This document shows, one piece after another, positions 43,995-56,589 of a stretch of DNA of 64,000 nt (position 1 is its first letter; every line of letters begins with the position of its first letter). A program made the position numbers and the translations under genes. This DNA comes from Pyronema omphalodes (taxonomy: Eukaryota; Ascomycota; Pezizomycetes; Pezizales; Pyronemataceae): contig JAJJXM010000070.1 of NCBI GenBank assembly GCA_024516155.1, forward strand, positions 124,001 through 188,000. The letters run 5' to 3'. The notes below the pieces were generated by a model. It saw only the letters and a program-made list of their open reading frames with translations. It searched no databases and was not told the DNA's origin.

Positions 43995-45268
43995 ATCGGA
44001 TTTCTGGAGTACCCAGTGTTACACAATCATCAAAAAGCCACAGACCACGGTAGCTCCCCCTCCCCCCCCCCCCCCCCCATGTTTTCCTTTTTTCACTTTC
44101 GAATCAGCCACGTTCAGCAATAGTACCTGCGTTCAAAGGTTAGTCCGAGGATCTGTTTTGTCACTGCGCCCGGCTTCCGTTCTATTCCATGAACCACCAG
44201 GCCACATTAATTTGTTATTCTGAATTTTAGTTATCATAGCGCTATGAGGTATTACAGCATATATATAGCTAAGGGCACATTTGGAATTCAATCACTCGGT
44301 ACAGTCCTTCTACTGTACTGCGTCGTATACCTAACTCATCCTGCAAGTTATTTGCCATGACACACAGGAGATATGCGACATCAAGAAAGGTGCTGCGGAT
44401 CATCGTCTTCTGTTGGTGCCACGAATTGCACTTAGAACGACACAAACGGGTGTTGGGAATTTAGTCATTGTGCACTTCGACCGGCGCTTGTCGTAGCAGC
44501 CACAAGGAAGGACAAAATCTGAAAGTTCGATCATGGGATGTTCACATGGACAGGCTTTGGCATATGAAGACGGAAACTATTCTCGTTGACAGTATGTTGA
44601 CTACAGATCGTGCTCAATTTGGCGCAAAAACTGGTGTTAGAGAAGGCCATCGCTTAATTCATTTGCAATGCGCCAATCCTGCAATCACAAGCGAGGTGCG
44701 ATCCTCACGACCAGGGAATGCAACTTTTGCACTGCGGGGCATGGATGCCCCGAAAACATTATAATATTCACGACTGCATCGGTATCTGATATTCCTGGCG
44801 GATGAAGCGGTGGAGCCTCCAATGCTGCAGTATAAACACATAGATCACTTACCGTGTGGCTCCTCAGCCTTCATTCCTCTTCTTGTAACACGGCGCTGAC
44901 TCTAAGAACTCCAAATTTTGCTATGTTGCAATGGAATTATGTAGGGTTGGATAGAAATTGGATGGAAGTAGCTGTAACAACATACCATTGGTAGATGTAG
45001 CAATGTACATGGAAAAGTAACTACCGACTACAGGAGCACTACGTGCTGTAAGACTGAAGCGCTATTTTCTGGCCGAGAGATGCCCAATTCCTCCGATGCA
45101 ATATTTTTCAAAACTCAAGCTTTCCCTCATTCTTGGCTCGTCATCACACTGCACCCTCTACAGTGATCAGAATGAGAACGCCAACCGCTTAGAAATAACA
45201 GCATCCTATGCCAACAGGTGTCTTTTTGCGGAGGTGCTTCCCCTTCACAATCATGACCAGAGCCCTCC
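43995..45268. other. Spacer upstream of MT6
   Basis: There is a C-run at about 44062-44078. The segment 44405-44515 (GTTGGTGCCACGAATTGCAC, GTAGCAGCCACAAGGA) and 44645-44690 resemble other MT spacers. No intact gene is seen. Confidence 0.4.
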
Positions 45269-45269
45269 A

Positions 45270-46025
45270 TGGTCCGTCTAGTCTGGTGCTCATACCAGCA
45301 CTGGCAGTCCTTTTGGCAGAGTGGACCAGACCGCCGCCATGGGTGACCATTTAGTCACATACAATCACTCGAAGACAACCATGGGTGACCGTGGGTGACT
45401 CCAGTCTATAGATTTCTGCGCGGACAAATTTCGTCTGTCACGCCTATGATTGCGGTAGTTTACATAATTTAATCAATGGTGAAAGTCTATCATGCTAGGA
45501 AGTGGTGGTTCAGGACGGAATGGGGATGGAGAATCTTCTTTTCGACAACTGTCAAACGGAAACATGAGAGAAAGGTGGCGATGGAGGAGTGTATTCATTG
45601 AGAACAATAGTGATTTAGCTATACGCATCTACAGAAGAAAATAGAGTCAATGTGAACACTTCGCCTCCCCGTGCCAGTCACGTGAGCCTCAAGGGCGCCC
45701 GAGACACCGGAACTCTAGGCGACTTTTGATAACAACCGCAGAGAGTCAGATTTGTGCGGCTATCTAGACTGAAGACTGATACGCGGTGGGACAAGAAGCA
45801 TTTTTGCGGTTAAAGATTGCGCCTCCACCATGGCAGTGCGGCAAGCGGCCCCTCCGTGGCTGGACAGGTGGCATCAAGGTTCATGCACCGCTATTACGGT
45901 TTACCGAGAAAACCCACGGTCATCCCATCACCCGCAGTCACCCGCACTCTGTCCGGTCTTCATGTTCCAAGGAATGGACCGGACTCAATATCGGCAGTCC
46001 TCGCTAGCTCTGGTCTGAACTGGAC
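45270..46025. mobile_element. GC-rich foldback element, diverged copy
   Basis: The left part (TGGTCCGTCTAGTCTGG ... GACCATGGGTGACC, 45270-45410) and the right part (CCCACGGTCATCCCATCACC ... GGACCGGACTC, 45900-46025) correspond to the arms of the element at 16917. The inner stretch TGGCAGTGCGGCAAGCGGCC (about 45830) is shared with 56965, which links the copies as one family. Confidence 0.5.
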
Positions 46026-46551
46026 CACCACATCTGTGCAACATTTCTCCCCGAATGTGATCAAATGACTACTCCTGAGAGAATGGAACTTAAGGAAAAA
46101 TTGCGAAGTTTCAAAATACAATCTGAATCCGTGGCTGTTAAGCAGATAGCGCTAGAAAGACACCTATCTTCTGGTGATAGAGTGTTTTGAAAGACATTAC
46201 TAGCGCCACTCTATTAGACAGGCTATATCCGATTGAAATTAGTACAGGTTAGGTAGCAGGCCGCAGTAATTATCTAATATGGTTTATCGTTAGTGCATAA
46301 CCCTGTTGCGAGAAGCCAAGCTCATAAGTCATCACCCGATACAAAGTAATAATTATGTTTTTGTGTTTGCCAAGACTTAGCCTGGATACTGCACCTTCTA
46401 CATAGGTCGCTAGAACCATATTGTCTACCATTTTGCAGAAGGTTGATTACTGAGTCAAAAACAATGATTATTACTGAAACAGATCACAGCGCCACTTGTT
46501 TCGCAAAAACTACTGCAGTATCACATAAACCTGGACATAATCAACAATGTC
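46026..46551. other. Spacer downstream of MT7
   Basis: No gene is seen. A short stretch at about 46150-46215 with TAGCGCTAG and TACTAGCGCCACTC weakly recalls the hairpin at 15321, but it does not form a comparable stem. Confidence 0.35.
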
Positions 46552-47870
46552 TCATCTAATTCCCTTAGGTTTTCGTCCATACACGCGGAAACTATATTTT
46601 TCCGTCAGAATACTTGCATCGTTTGGATGAGGAAAAAGAGTACGTACTATTTGCCGTACATGTGATAATTTTTATTGCGAAGCGCAGCAAGTGCAGCATC
46701 GCAGATGGCACGAGCTTTGTCGACGTCCATACCCAAAACTCTAGTAAAGGCAGCCATGCCATAACTTTCAATCCCGGTCTCGCAGTTAAGCAGCGACATC
46801 ACACCAATTCTCTTGAGTCTTGGGTTCTTTGGCCATGGACCTACGGGCTCCTTGGCTTCCAATGCATGAACGTCCTCAAACCCGGCATTTTCCAGTAGCA
46901 TCTTCATGGATTCTAACTCCGGGGGTGGCCGTTCCATCTTCCTCATGGCTTCTCGCAAATGATCTGCATATATCTTCATGCCATTATCGGTCTTCATTGT
47001 ACCGTCATCGCAATAGACAGCGATACTATATTCGCAAAGTTCGACATAACCTCCGGGAATGGTACAACTATACACCGTGGTTAGAGATGTCATGAATATG
47101 TTTGCCGACTTACCGCATCATCTCCGTTGCAAGATGGTTCCAGTCACTAACGCCTGAGGCAATATTCCGACAGTGAATGAAGTAAAAGTAGTCCTAGCGT
47201 CATAATACATCAACATCCATTTATTCAAGCGCTACCCGGATGCTTCACAATAGGGCAACTAACGTCCCTGAATGTCCATTCTAACATAGCATCATCCACA
47301 TCAAAGCGACTAGCCGACACATTAGTATTGCCCCACGTAGATGCGGTAAGAGCTCACCAATTGGCAGGAACCCAGTTCGGCTGTATTGGGCTCAGATCAG
47401 TACCGATAACCTCTGCCATTGGATATTCATCGGCCATATCTATGGCCCATATGCCTGTTCCAGTACCAATGTCCAGAATTCTGTGGGGCTCATCAAGTGG
47501 AGACTCATGAAGCCTATCGTCCCATACCATCCGCATCACTTCATGGTGCAAGTCTAGTCTATACCGTCAATCAGTATCTATTTAAAAGCCTCTTCCGAAT
47601 AATCATCCTTTCGATCCTGTCGCGACGTACCGATCCTGTTCTTTCTCATCTGTTGGCATCAGGTACTTATTGGGTCCGTAATAGGCGTGGTATCGTCGTC
47701 CGTGCTCGTAAATATACTCATGTACTGATGAGGTGAGACTGGCCGTGCTCGTATCATAACCCGCGGAATAATATTCCTCATCTTCAGGTCTTTCCAGCTG
47801 CGATAGTCAGAGTAGAAACTATAGAAATATCTGAAGTGAGACTGACCACGGATGGATCGACTTCAAGCAT
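46552..47870 (-). CDS. LaeA-like methyltransferase, copy MT7
   Basis: The complete seven-exon copy has its ATG at 47870 and TGA at 46552 (ending FRVYGRKPKGIR, 325 residues). Motif I is ILDIGTGTGIWAIDMADEYP (exon 3, about 47360-47555). Exon 5 begins DYFYFIHCRN, where the sisters have DFFDFIHCRN. Exon 6 (about 46657-47075) is open from CTIPGGYVEL to HMYGK. Donors are GTCAGT, GTACGT, GTGAGC, GTTAGT, GTAAGT and GTACGT, all usable. The last residues and exon 6 (PWPKNPRLKRIG) place it nearer MT8 and MT10 than MT1-MT4. The promoter has a TATA-like block, GATAAG and the distal palindrome. Confidence 0.9.
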
Positions 47871-47947
47871 TGCCATCACCTCCGTTGACGTTTCACTACA
47901 CTGAAGAGATGGGCTGTCAATATATGGTTGAGCAGGGTGTCTACAAT

Positions 47948-48242
47948 TGATATAGACGCTGATAAGTAGTCGCCGACTTGAAAAAATGTGAGCAATAGCC
48001 GAAGTCTGCGCGAGCGCATGATGCAGCCCGATTTCCATTCTACGGATCTGCAGAAGTGTTATTATTATTATTTCGCCAGTAGGAGCATAATATTTCAGCA
48101 GCGAATGCACATGTGAGAGTAGCCGGTTGCGTACATACCATCGTGTTTTGAAGGCATCAAAAAAACCACGGCAGTTCCCCGCCACCCTCGCTTCTCTTTT
48201 TCCGCGGGTAAAAAACCAGCAAGGTCAATGTAAAGTGCACTT
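47948..48242 (-). promoter_or_regulatory. MT7 promoter
   Basis: TTGATATAG lies at about 47947-47955, GATAAG at 47961-47966, and a degenerate GCCG block (GTCGCCGAC) follows. GAATGCACATGTG at about 48103 takes the proximal-box position. The full palindrome AAGTGCACTT is at 48233-48242, 363 bp from the ATG. Confidence 0.55.
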
Positions 48243-50559
48243 ACCGCTCTCCAGTATGCATGCATCAATGTCTTTGTCTGAGTCGCGGTCACTTGGTGAG
48301 GTCGCGTCTTGGCAAGGCTGGTTAAATGCCCAGTTGTTTCGCTCAGTCACCAATAAGCTACAAGCGTTGTCAATTGAACTTATTCTGTCATGCAGCTTTG
48401 AGCTTATCTTACCATCCGAATGCACAGTCTTACCTGACATTGCTAACTAAATTACAGAGATTGTGACAGGTAAGAATCCTCTCTTGACACGCTTTCAAAT
48501 TGGAATACTAACGCAGAAGCGTCGATACATCTTTATTTTTTGGTGGCCGTTATAGACGAAATCATGTAACTGTAGCCCAAAGAGTCCGGTACGTTTCAGC
48601 ATATCGATACAAACCAATTTTGTAGACATTGACCCAATGACGGTTCTGAAGTCAGTGACTTCAAAGATAATCCGATCGTGTAGAGAAGGAAGTGCAAAGT
48701 GGATGATGGCAAATATCATATTATTTGTCGGCAGAGTAACAAGATCATCCTGAGGGCATTTGAAGCCACATAGTAGGGTTCCTCCATATATGTCTGTATT
48801 AGATCAGGCGCTATCACTCGAATGGTATTATTTGTCAATAGGTATGGTACAGCTTATTCAAGCTCGAAAGTGCGACTATCTGGTCCCAATTTCTGCATGT
48901 TCACCATAGGCAGCCTTCTAGCATCCATTACTTTACAACCACCCATGACAATCCAGATTTGTTGCCGTGAAAAATGTACATACATGGCCGCTAGTTCGTT
49001 CAATATGTACTTAGTTATGCTTTTTTTTTCACCGCATAGCGGCATAAGCTTTAGCATTAACCGGAGTATAGTACCATATTTTAACGATGGCGTGGTTGTT
49101 ATATCACTAGGAGTTCAATACGCCAGTTTACATAGCATGAAACTCATCATATGTTCAGGTTGAACCAATAAAAATGTGAACGTTACGCTTAAGAGATAGA
49201 ACCTTGAAAGATTGCGTTGATCTCTGAATATGGGATACGGAACTTCTTTAAGACACAAATCAAAGCTTATCGGCCAAATAAAATAAACCTAAATTACTGG
49301 ATTCAGACAGCCGTATGAATAAGCTCAACCACTGGTGCCTGATTTGATTCCCTTCATTTGAAGCTATTAACCCTATAATGAACCATAACATAAGTGCAGA
49401 CTGTATCCTTACGAGAAACGTCGACCTATAAAGGAAGGAGTCAGTCGACGAACTCGGACCTCGAGAGGAACAGCTCTTGAAAAATTGGCATATTTGGAAA
49501 GTGCGTCGCACAACAATCAACATGTTTATATCGCAGCTTCTGTTTTAACATTGTAAAATATAGATAGATATTATCTCTATTCCATAACTCCCCGTCATAT
49601 TGTCACTTGGGATAACATAACGAGCAATCCAGTAGGCGGATTCGTCACTCCGCTACCTCCTCATAATTCATCCTCGGAGTGTATATCATTTTTGGATAAG
49701 CAGATTCATGACATATAGCACCATAGTTGAAGCCACTATAGGAACCACAGAATTTTAAACGAGATCTGAAGTGAAAAGTAATGATCTTACAGAGGAAGTT
49801 ATGTGATGGACGAAAACCACCCTGACAAGGTGATGTTCATACCGAATGGTTGGAATTCGCGATCTAATTCCGGAACCGGGGCTACCCAATCATACCTTTT
49901 TGGTCAGAGGCGTCTTGAATTTGCTGGTGAGCCGCGATGTTAACACCTTTAGTTGCCATGAGATAGGCAGCGAGAGTCAAAAGCATTCGGGTGACAGGGA
50001 GTGATTAATATTGTTTTCCGCTTGGGACACCATTTTTCGCCCCGTATTAACTACAACGTCGTCTCCCCGCTTTCTTGGTACATGTGCAAAATATGACATA
50101 ATTATAGGTTGAAAAAACGTCGACTATTTCTTCCTCCCAAACACAATGCAGGGGTTTGTGAGGTGTTTACCGGCCAACTATTTCCTTCAATGAGTTTTAT
50201 TAGCGTCAGCTTATTCTTTACCGATTAAAATCCCACTGCTTTCTGGTTTCTCATGGAGGGCCTTTTCCTCTAAATGTCCTCTTTTTTTATACTTTTTTTG
50301 TTCTACTCGTCAGGCGCATCTTCAGGGTTTAAGAAATATGAGGGCCTCGCTAGGTGGCTCAGACCACGAGGATGGGACATGGTTTTCTCCGTCATCCTAT
50401 ATGGTCCCTTCAGACCTCGGCCATTGTACATATGTATGATAAAAAAAAACAAAATCGATGCCAAGCTTGCGATATTGTGATGAATGCTGCCCAGACTAAG
50501 CTGATACACGTGGATTATAGTACAATTTCAAGGTTTCCCCGAAAATGATAATATTCAGT
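48243..50559. other. Spacer upstream of MT7
   Basis: 48600-48800 (GTGGATGATGGCAAATATC and neighbours) resembles 7840-7960 and belongs to the duplicated spacer. The remaining 1.7 kb shows no gene or RNA that I can support. Confidence 0.4.
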
Positions 50560-50920
50560 GGAGGACTTCCTATAGCTCTATTCGAGCAAGATTTCAATAG
50601 CCATAGAACATCAATAGAAGGTATGGCTTCCCGTCAGTACGCCACACTTTTCTTTAGCTTGTAGTTAACCCGCTAATCGTTAGATCATGAGTCAGCGCTA
50701 ATGCTAAACTACAAAGTGGATGGTAACCGGCTTGTCGTACAAAATCTCATCACATCGCGTTTATACTAGGGCTAAATGAACAGAAGCAAAGCGTTTCCAT
50801 TGACCTGTCCCGCCCTGCTATCTATACGTCCCATCTATAGAGCTATAGATCCCCCGCTCTATTTGCTTAAAATCAAAAAATTGCTTCTATAGGGGTGCAA
50901 TAGAGCGATGGGAAGTCCTC
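50560..50920. mobile_element. MITE family A, copy 3 (longer)
   Basis: The ends GGAGGACTTCCTATAGCTCT and the complement of AGAGCGATGGGAAGTCCTC match the 7222 copy, but the interior is longer (361 bp in all) and unrelated in part. It abuts a degenerate TA-type MITE at about 50940. Confidence 0.55.
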
Positions 50921-50939
50921 GAGTATATGCACCGATGCA

Positions 50940-51303
50940 ATTCTTACCGTTGAACCATCCTATCAGGGTACTACTTGTAAGCGCAAGATCTGTACAAGGT
51001 TTGACGACCGCGCTCCCAACGGTTTTTTTGTATGGGAAAGGAGAGTATTCTCTGTACCAACAATACCCCTTAAGGAAACGTAAAAAATCACTAATGCATT
51101 CTTATACAGAGGTGTAGCCAAATGTACACTTTTGACGTTAAGGAGGGCATAGAGGCCGAGGAGCAACACACACCACCCCCGGCGCGTCGCGTCTCAAGCA
51201 ATCACTCATGCCAAGCCAGATTCAATATAAGGAGCTGGGTATTGACTGTATCAGGGTAAGTCCCTCTGGTCGCACAGCATCCTTATAGACAGCTCCGACT
51301 GTA
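50940..51303. mobile_element. Degenerate relative of the Tc1-type MITE at 10978
   Basis: Shared stretches in the same order include CAACGGTTTTTTTGTATGGG (compare CGACGGTTTTTGTATGGG at about 11045), CAATCACTCATGCCAAGCC (compare 11250) and CCTTATAGACAGCTCCGACTG at the right end. The left end is too eroded to place exactly. Confidence 0.6.
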
Positions 51304-52803
51304 TTTCTATTGTTTCCGGGGCCATGGTACAACAAGAGATATGATGGGAGCTGAGACGGCAGACGACAAATCTTTTGGCGACATTGTGAATTCTTCCCCT
51401 TCCCGTGACACAGCATATGCTGGTTCGGTAGCATCTGTTGTGGGAAGTTCTGCATCATTTACGCCCCTCAGTTCAAAATAGGAAACCCCTGGGTCTCGGA
51501 AACTGCACCTCGCTTAATCCCGGTGTTCTTGACCTAGCGCCCTAACACAGTTTGAGCAGTAATACATAATACACGAGCGGTAGTAAACTTGCTTTTGACG
51601 CTGCACGGGTTATGAATTGCGGGTGCTGTTTCCAACAGCCTGTCTATGGGGACGGCCCAAGGAACACGTTTTGTGACCGCCGGTACAATCGCCGGAGGAA
51701 GGCATTGGGTGAAGTTCGGGAATAAATATATGTACATGTAGCAAACTCAAGAGTGTGCTCTGTATTCAGCACTGTAGAGGGACTTCACTGAGTGGCCTAA
51801 CATTCAAGGTCCAGCCGGCTATGCTATGCTGTTCTGTTGTTACAACGTACAACGATAACGCATACCTTAGAGAGAGTCATGTACTCGTGGCCTACCACAT
51901 CTACATGGGAAAGGGATTCCGCTGTAGAGTATAAATAGCAAAAATGTTCAAAGCGCTGAATGTGCTTTAAGAATAGGAGTGGTATATTTTATGAATTGCG
52001 AGTAAAAAAACAAATACTGAGGGTCGTGGGTAAACAATGTGGCTTTGCTGATGCTTCAAAGTATGTAGGGATAATAGCCACGGACACTTAGATGTGCACT
52101 GATTTGCTTAAATAGTGGCACTTCGGTTCCGTAGATTCAGGGCATATGAATCAAACATCATCCTGTAACCTATGCACCCAAATTATTGCTATGTGGTGAA
52201 TAAGAATCTGAACGTGTCAGTGTCGCTTCCAATGCGAATAATTCATCATAGGCCCCATTTATATACCCAACCACAATAATCATGTCAGCCATGCAGCCGC
52301 TAATGTAGAATCAGATTCATTTGATGAAAAGATGGTCACGCCAAAGCGATATTTCATTCGGGAGAAGGTGGGTGTGCAGGTAGTCCCTCACAACCCGGTA
52401 TTCTGTATGGGCGGACTGGAAGCTGATGCTTCTAGCGTGCAAATACAAACCAAGATGAAACATCAAACTGCTGCGAGTGGGTGGCTGAATAACTTGACAA
52501 AACATAGGGTGGACGTGTAGTAAACCTGGTGAAAACCAGCATGAAAAGCGAAAAAAAAAAACACTCACGGCCAGGCTCCTTTATTTTAATCATACTATTC
52601 GTATCATGGAGAGAAAAAAAATGATATCTTGGTCTACCTGCACCTTGAATGTGTCACCCACCATATATCTGGCGTTTTATCACCCTGTCGGCTGGTTTTG
52701 GAACGCCATATTAATTTAACCCCCCCTCCCCCCCGACGGCATCAGATTTGCACAGCTGATCTCTTCGACAAAGTACGCACCAAACCTAACACAAATCATT
52801 GCA
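51304..52803. other. Unassigned region upstream of MT8
   Basis: A 67-codon minus-strand frame at 51534-51737 is unidentified. Immediately before MT8 (about 52735-52803), GTACGCACCAAACC and nearby words match the proximal leader of other copies. Further upstream the sequence becomes a C-rich tract with no TATA/GATAAG block or AAGTGCAC boxes, so the promoter is lost or replaced. Confidence 0.45.
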
Positions 52804-54120
52804 ATGCTTGAAGTCGATCCATCCGTTGTGAGTTCTCATGACAATATTGGTACGGTTTCCATACTAACCTGCGAAGCTGGAAAGGCCCGAGGATGAGGAC
52901 TATGATTCCACGGGTTATGATACAAGCACAGCAAGTCTTTCATTATCAGTACATCAGTATATCTTCGAACACGGTCGACGATACCACGCTTACTATGGTC
53001 CGGATAAATACCTGCTGCCAACAGATGAGAGAGAACAAGATCGGTACGTGGGGACTCGATTGCAAAGGGGGTGATGGGAAGCAACTTGGGCGATAAATAT
53101 TAAGCAGTGGTACAGCCTAGATTTGAATCATGAAATCATACGGATTATATGGGACGACAAGCTTCATTTAGCTCCGCTTGACGAGCCACATCGAATCTTG
53201 GACATCGGCACAGGTACCGGCATATGGGCGATGGATATGGCAGATAAATATCCAATGGCGGAGGTTATCGGTACCGACCTTAGCCCAATACAACCGAACT
53301 GGGTTCCGGCGAATTGGTAATGTTTTATGGCCCTTTGGATCTAGCAAAGCTAATTCTTCTGCATAGCCGTTTCGAAGTTGACGACGCGATGTTAGAATGG
53401 ACTTTTCAGAAAGTGAGTGCCCCTATTACTGGATATCAGCACAAAGCTTTCATTGAAACTTGCTAACATGTTAAAATTTTAGGACTATTTTGACTTCATT
53501 CACTGTCGGAATATTGCCTCAGGCGTCAGTGATTGGAACCATCTTATAACCCAGGTTATGCGGTAAGTGATGAATGATATCGGTGACATCTCTGACACAA
53601 TTCATAGTTGTACTATCCCCGGAGGTTACTTTGAACACTGCGAATATAGCATAACGGTGCACAGCGATGACGGTACTATGAAGCCTGATCATGCCGCTAA
53701 GAGATACATGGACTTGCTGCGAACAGCCATGCTCAAGATGGGACGGCCGGCCCCCCAACTGGATTCCATGAAGATGTTATTAGAGCAAGCAGGATTTGAG
53801 GACGTTCATGCGTTCGAAGCAAAAGAGCCCGTTGGTCCGTGGCCTAAGAATCCACGACAAAAGATGATTGGTGCAATGTCTCTAATCAACGGCGAGAGCG
53901 GATTCGAAAGCTATGGCATGGCTGCCTTTACCAGGGTCTTAGGCATGGAAGTTGAAGAAGCCCGGTCCATATGTGACGCTGCAGTTTCTGCAATCCGTAA
54001 TAAAAACTATCACATCTACACCACATTGTAAGTAAACTTATTCTCTGAAAAATCAGTTACCAGTATTCTAACAAATATAGCTACCGGGTGTATGGACGAA
54101 AGCCTATGGAAATGAGATGA
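52804..54120 (+). CDS. LaeA-like methyltransferase, copy MT8 (inverted)
   Basis: This is the only copy on the plus strand. Exons: 52804-52827, 52877-53043, 53116-53316, 53367-53412, 53483-53562, 53608-54027 and 54081-54120, with lengths identical to MT1 (24, 167, 201, 46, 80, 420, 40). The product is 325 residues. Motif I is ILDIGTGTGIWAMDMADKYP. Exon 6 runs CTIPGGYFEHCEYSIT to YHIYTT and the end is YRVYGRKPMEMR. Differences at usually fixed places (ELCEY to EHCEY, NCDDGT to HSDDGT) suggest relaxed constraint. All splice sites are GT-AG. It lacks the family promoter upstream, so its expression is doubtful although the frame is intact. Confidence 0.9.
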
Positions 54121-55071
54121 GGGAAACATAATTATATCCGCCTTCTTTTTGTCACATAATCAGCAATATAATGCGGCTTGGTAATCTAAGTCTGTAATCA
54201 TTCGCCTGGTGCTTATCAGTGGTGGAGCGGAAAGAGTACAAAATGGAACGGTCTCACTTAATGTTCCAAACCAGAGGTTCAGGAGAATGCAGCATCACAT
54301 TTAGACTATGAAGACTAGTAGAGAAAAATAGCCATATCCTTAGCTTTTCTTCAATAGCCAATCTGCTCAATGTATAAGAGTACGTCATCATCATAGCATC
54401 ATATGCACTGGGCTCATTTGTAGGATACCACTCTGTAATTGTAATTACGCACATGATAAGGTCCGTAAAAATGCCACATCTCTAATGCTGAGTTACATCG
54501 CTGTCGAGCAGTTGCCAGATACATTGGCATCTTTGTATTAGGATGGAAACATAGTCACTAGGCCAATTTTTCATTGAGGTATTCTGCTTTATGATCATTA
54601 TCCGTGATTTGATATATCTTTTTTGACAGTCATTACTGTAATTGATCTATTTCTCAGATATGTACCGCTTCAGCCATCTTTTGCTTCAGTGAAATATTAT
54701 TCTATGGTATTCAGCACAATGAATGTAGATACGTTTTCGCGATATATTCGACAGTATGAAACTCAACTAGCATTCTGATTCGATGATGCCCATTAAAATT
54801 ATGAATATTCATTTAATTTCGTACGGGATTCACGTGAATAAGTCGTATGTTGATCCGTCCACAGCAGTTGGCATAAAGATCCAAAAGATAAGTATACATA
54901 GTGTCGCATGACATGACAATAGACTAGTCGGTTAAACCCCCGAGCAACATCCAACTCGGTCGGCTCTCAATGTAAAGTCCGCCATTCATTGAACCTGACT
55001 GCTAGAATGATTCATTTTTTGATAAAGCCAATCTCAACTTCCTTGGGAACACCTATTCATTGTCGCCGTAC
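54121..55071. other. Spacer between MT8 and MT9
   Basis: AT-rich sequence without a gene, RNA or repeat that I can support. Confidence 0.4.
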
Positions 55072-55310
55072 CGATCTGGTTCCTGATTGTCTGTTCGCAG
55101 GAGGTATTTATCCGGTCCATGACAAGTGTGATATCGTCCACCGCGCCCAAGAATATACCTATACACCGAAGATGGCAGGCTTGGCCTTATCGCATCATAT
55201 TCCGCGCAATTATAACCCTTCTTCTCGGATGGTCCGACACGTAATAATAAGAATGGAAAGCGCAGTCATGTTGAAATTGCAACTTACCACGCAAATATTG
55301 ACTTCAGCAT
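55072..55310 (-). pseudogene. Methyltransferase relic MT9 (exons 1-2 only)
   Basis: Minus strand. Exon 1 (ATG at 55310) is 23 rather than 24 nt, which breaks the frame. Exon 2 still aligns with RRYHAYYGPDKYL-type sequence (GRYHTCHGPDKYL), and a GTAC donor lies at the end. No SAM-binding exon follows. A recognisable promoter survives: TATATAAC-like sequence and GATAAT at 55407-55412, AAGTGCAC at 55525-55532 and AAGTGCAATT at 55646-55655. Confidence 0.8.
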
Positions 55311-55875
55311 TAAGGTGACTTGAGTTAGATTTTGTGCGTAATTTACGGAAAAGATAGACCGCTAATATTTGGCAGACTCGGGGGTCCACAGATTGGTATA
55401 TAACTTGATAATCAGCCGCTGACGTAATAAACCATGACCACTCGCCGGAGTTAGAAGGAGTGCAGAACGAAGCCTAGTCAGCGTTCTTTAGGGATGTGGA
55501 ACTATTGTTCCGCTATTAAGCTTAAAGTGCACATCTGTGAGTTTCCCGCTGTTTTGACGTTTTGAAAAACGCCACGGAAATACCACGCTACTCGCTTTTC
55601 GTTTTTGACTTGCTTCAGGGGGCACACACCATGTCCATGTACCACAAGTGCAATTACCACCCCCAAGGGCCAAGGATACATCCAGGTCTTTGCATGCTTG
55701 ACAGAGCATCGGTCACCGGGTCGGAGTCGGCTATCAGGGTTGTACCTATAAAGACAAAAGACACGAAGTTGATAATAGCATGCATTAATGGTTATTCGGT
55801 GGGCCTGCGTGAGCATGTAGAAAATTCAGTATACGTCACATGGAAGAGGTACTAATAGTTTGTAGAATAAAGTCA

Positions 55876-56409
55876 GAGCAAATGTCTACATACAATGCCC
55901 GTCTAAACACTAATAAGTTTCAAAATGCCCAATAAGTCTATACTACCCACACCAAAAATTTGAAAAAAATTACTAATGCTTATCTGCGGCTGAGAATGCT
56001 TGTTGTGCGCATCTCTGCGGGCACACGTCTCCCCACACTCAGCACTTCGGCTCACACCCAGCGCGTCTCTTCACACCCAGCGCGTCTCCTCACCCATACC
56101 GTCTCGATCGCAAACCAATTATTATCCAATCCTCCTCAAAGTTTTGCACTTAATCCGTATGTGCTATTCATTTACGTGTGATTTTAAATTTAGGCATGTT
56201 ATTCATTTTTGTATGCTCTCCTCTTGGGTGCGCTCTCCATTCGGGGTGGCCTTATAACCTAACTTTCTCTGCGCGCTCACGGTATCAGCCTCTTCTTAGC
56301 CACAGATAAGCATTAGTAATTTTTTTCAAATTTTTGGTGTGGGTAATATAGACTTATTGGGCATTTTGAAACTTATTAGTGTTTGGACGGGCATTGTAGA
56401 CTTTTGCTC
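55876..56409. mobile_element. Mutator-like non-autonomous element with about 120-bp TIRs
   Basis: This 534-bp element has long inverted ends (start GAGCAAATGTCTACA; right-end complement GAGCAAAAGTCTACA), nearly identical for about 120 bp each. It is flanked by AATAAAGTCA at 55866-55875 and 56410-56419. Long TIRs with a 9-10 bp target duplication are the pattern of Mutator-like elements. The 290-bp centre is non-coding, with a tandem CACACCCAGCGCGTCTC. Confidence 0.85.
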
Positions 56410-56589
56410 AATAAAGTCATCATACATCAATCGTTTCGTTTCATCTCTAACGGGCATGGTGAGGTCTTTGAGTAGCATAGAGCCACGACGGTATATGCCA
56501 GTCTATAACTTAGAGGATATAGGTGACTTCTAGCTGTAATAGCGCCACAACCACATCTCAAAAGTCAACCTTGTTCCCTTGCAAATTGA

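Noticed and set aside
51534..51737. 67-codon minus-strand frame possibly from an enzyme relic
   Set aside because: Neither strand gave a family I could name with confidence.
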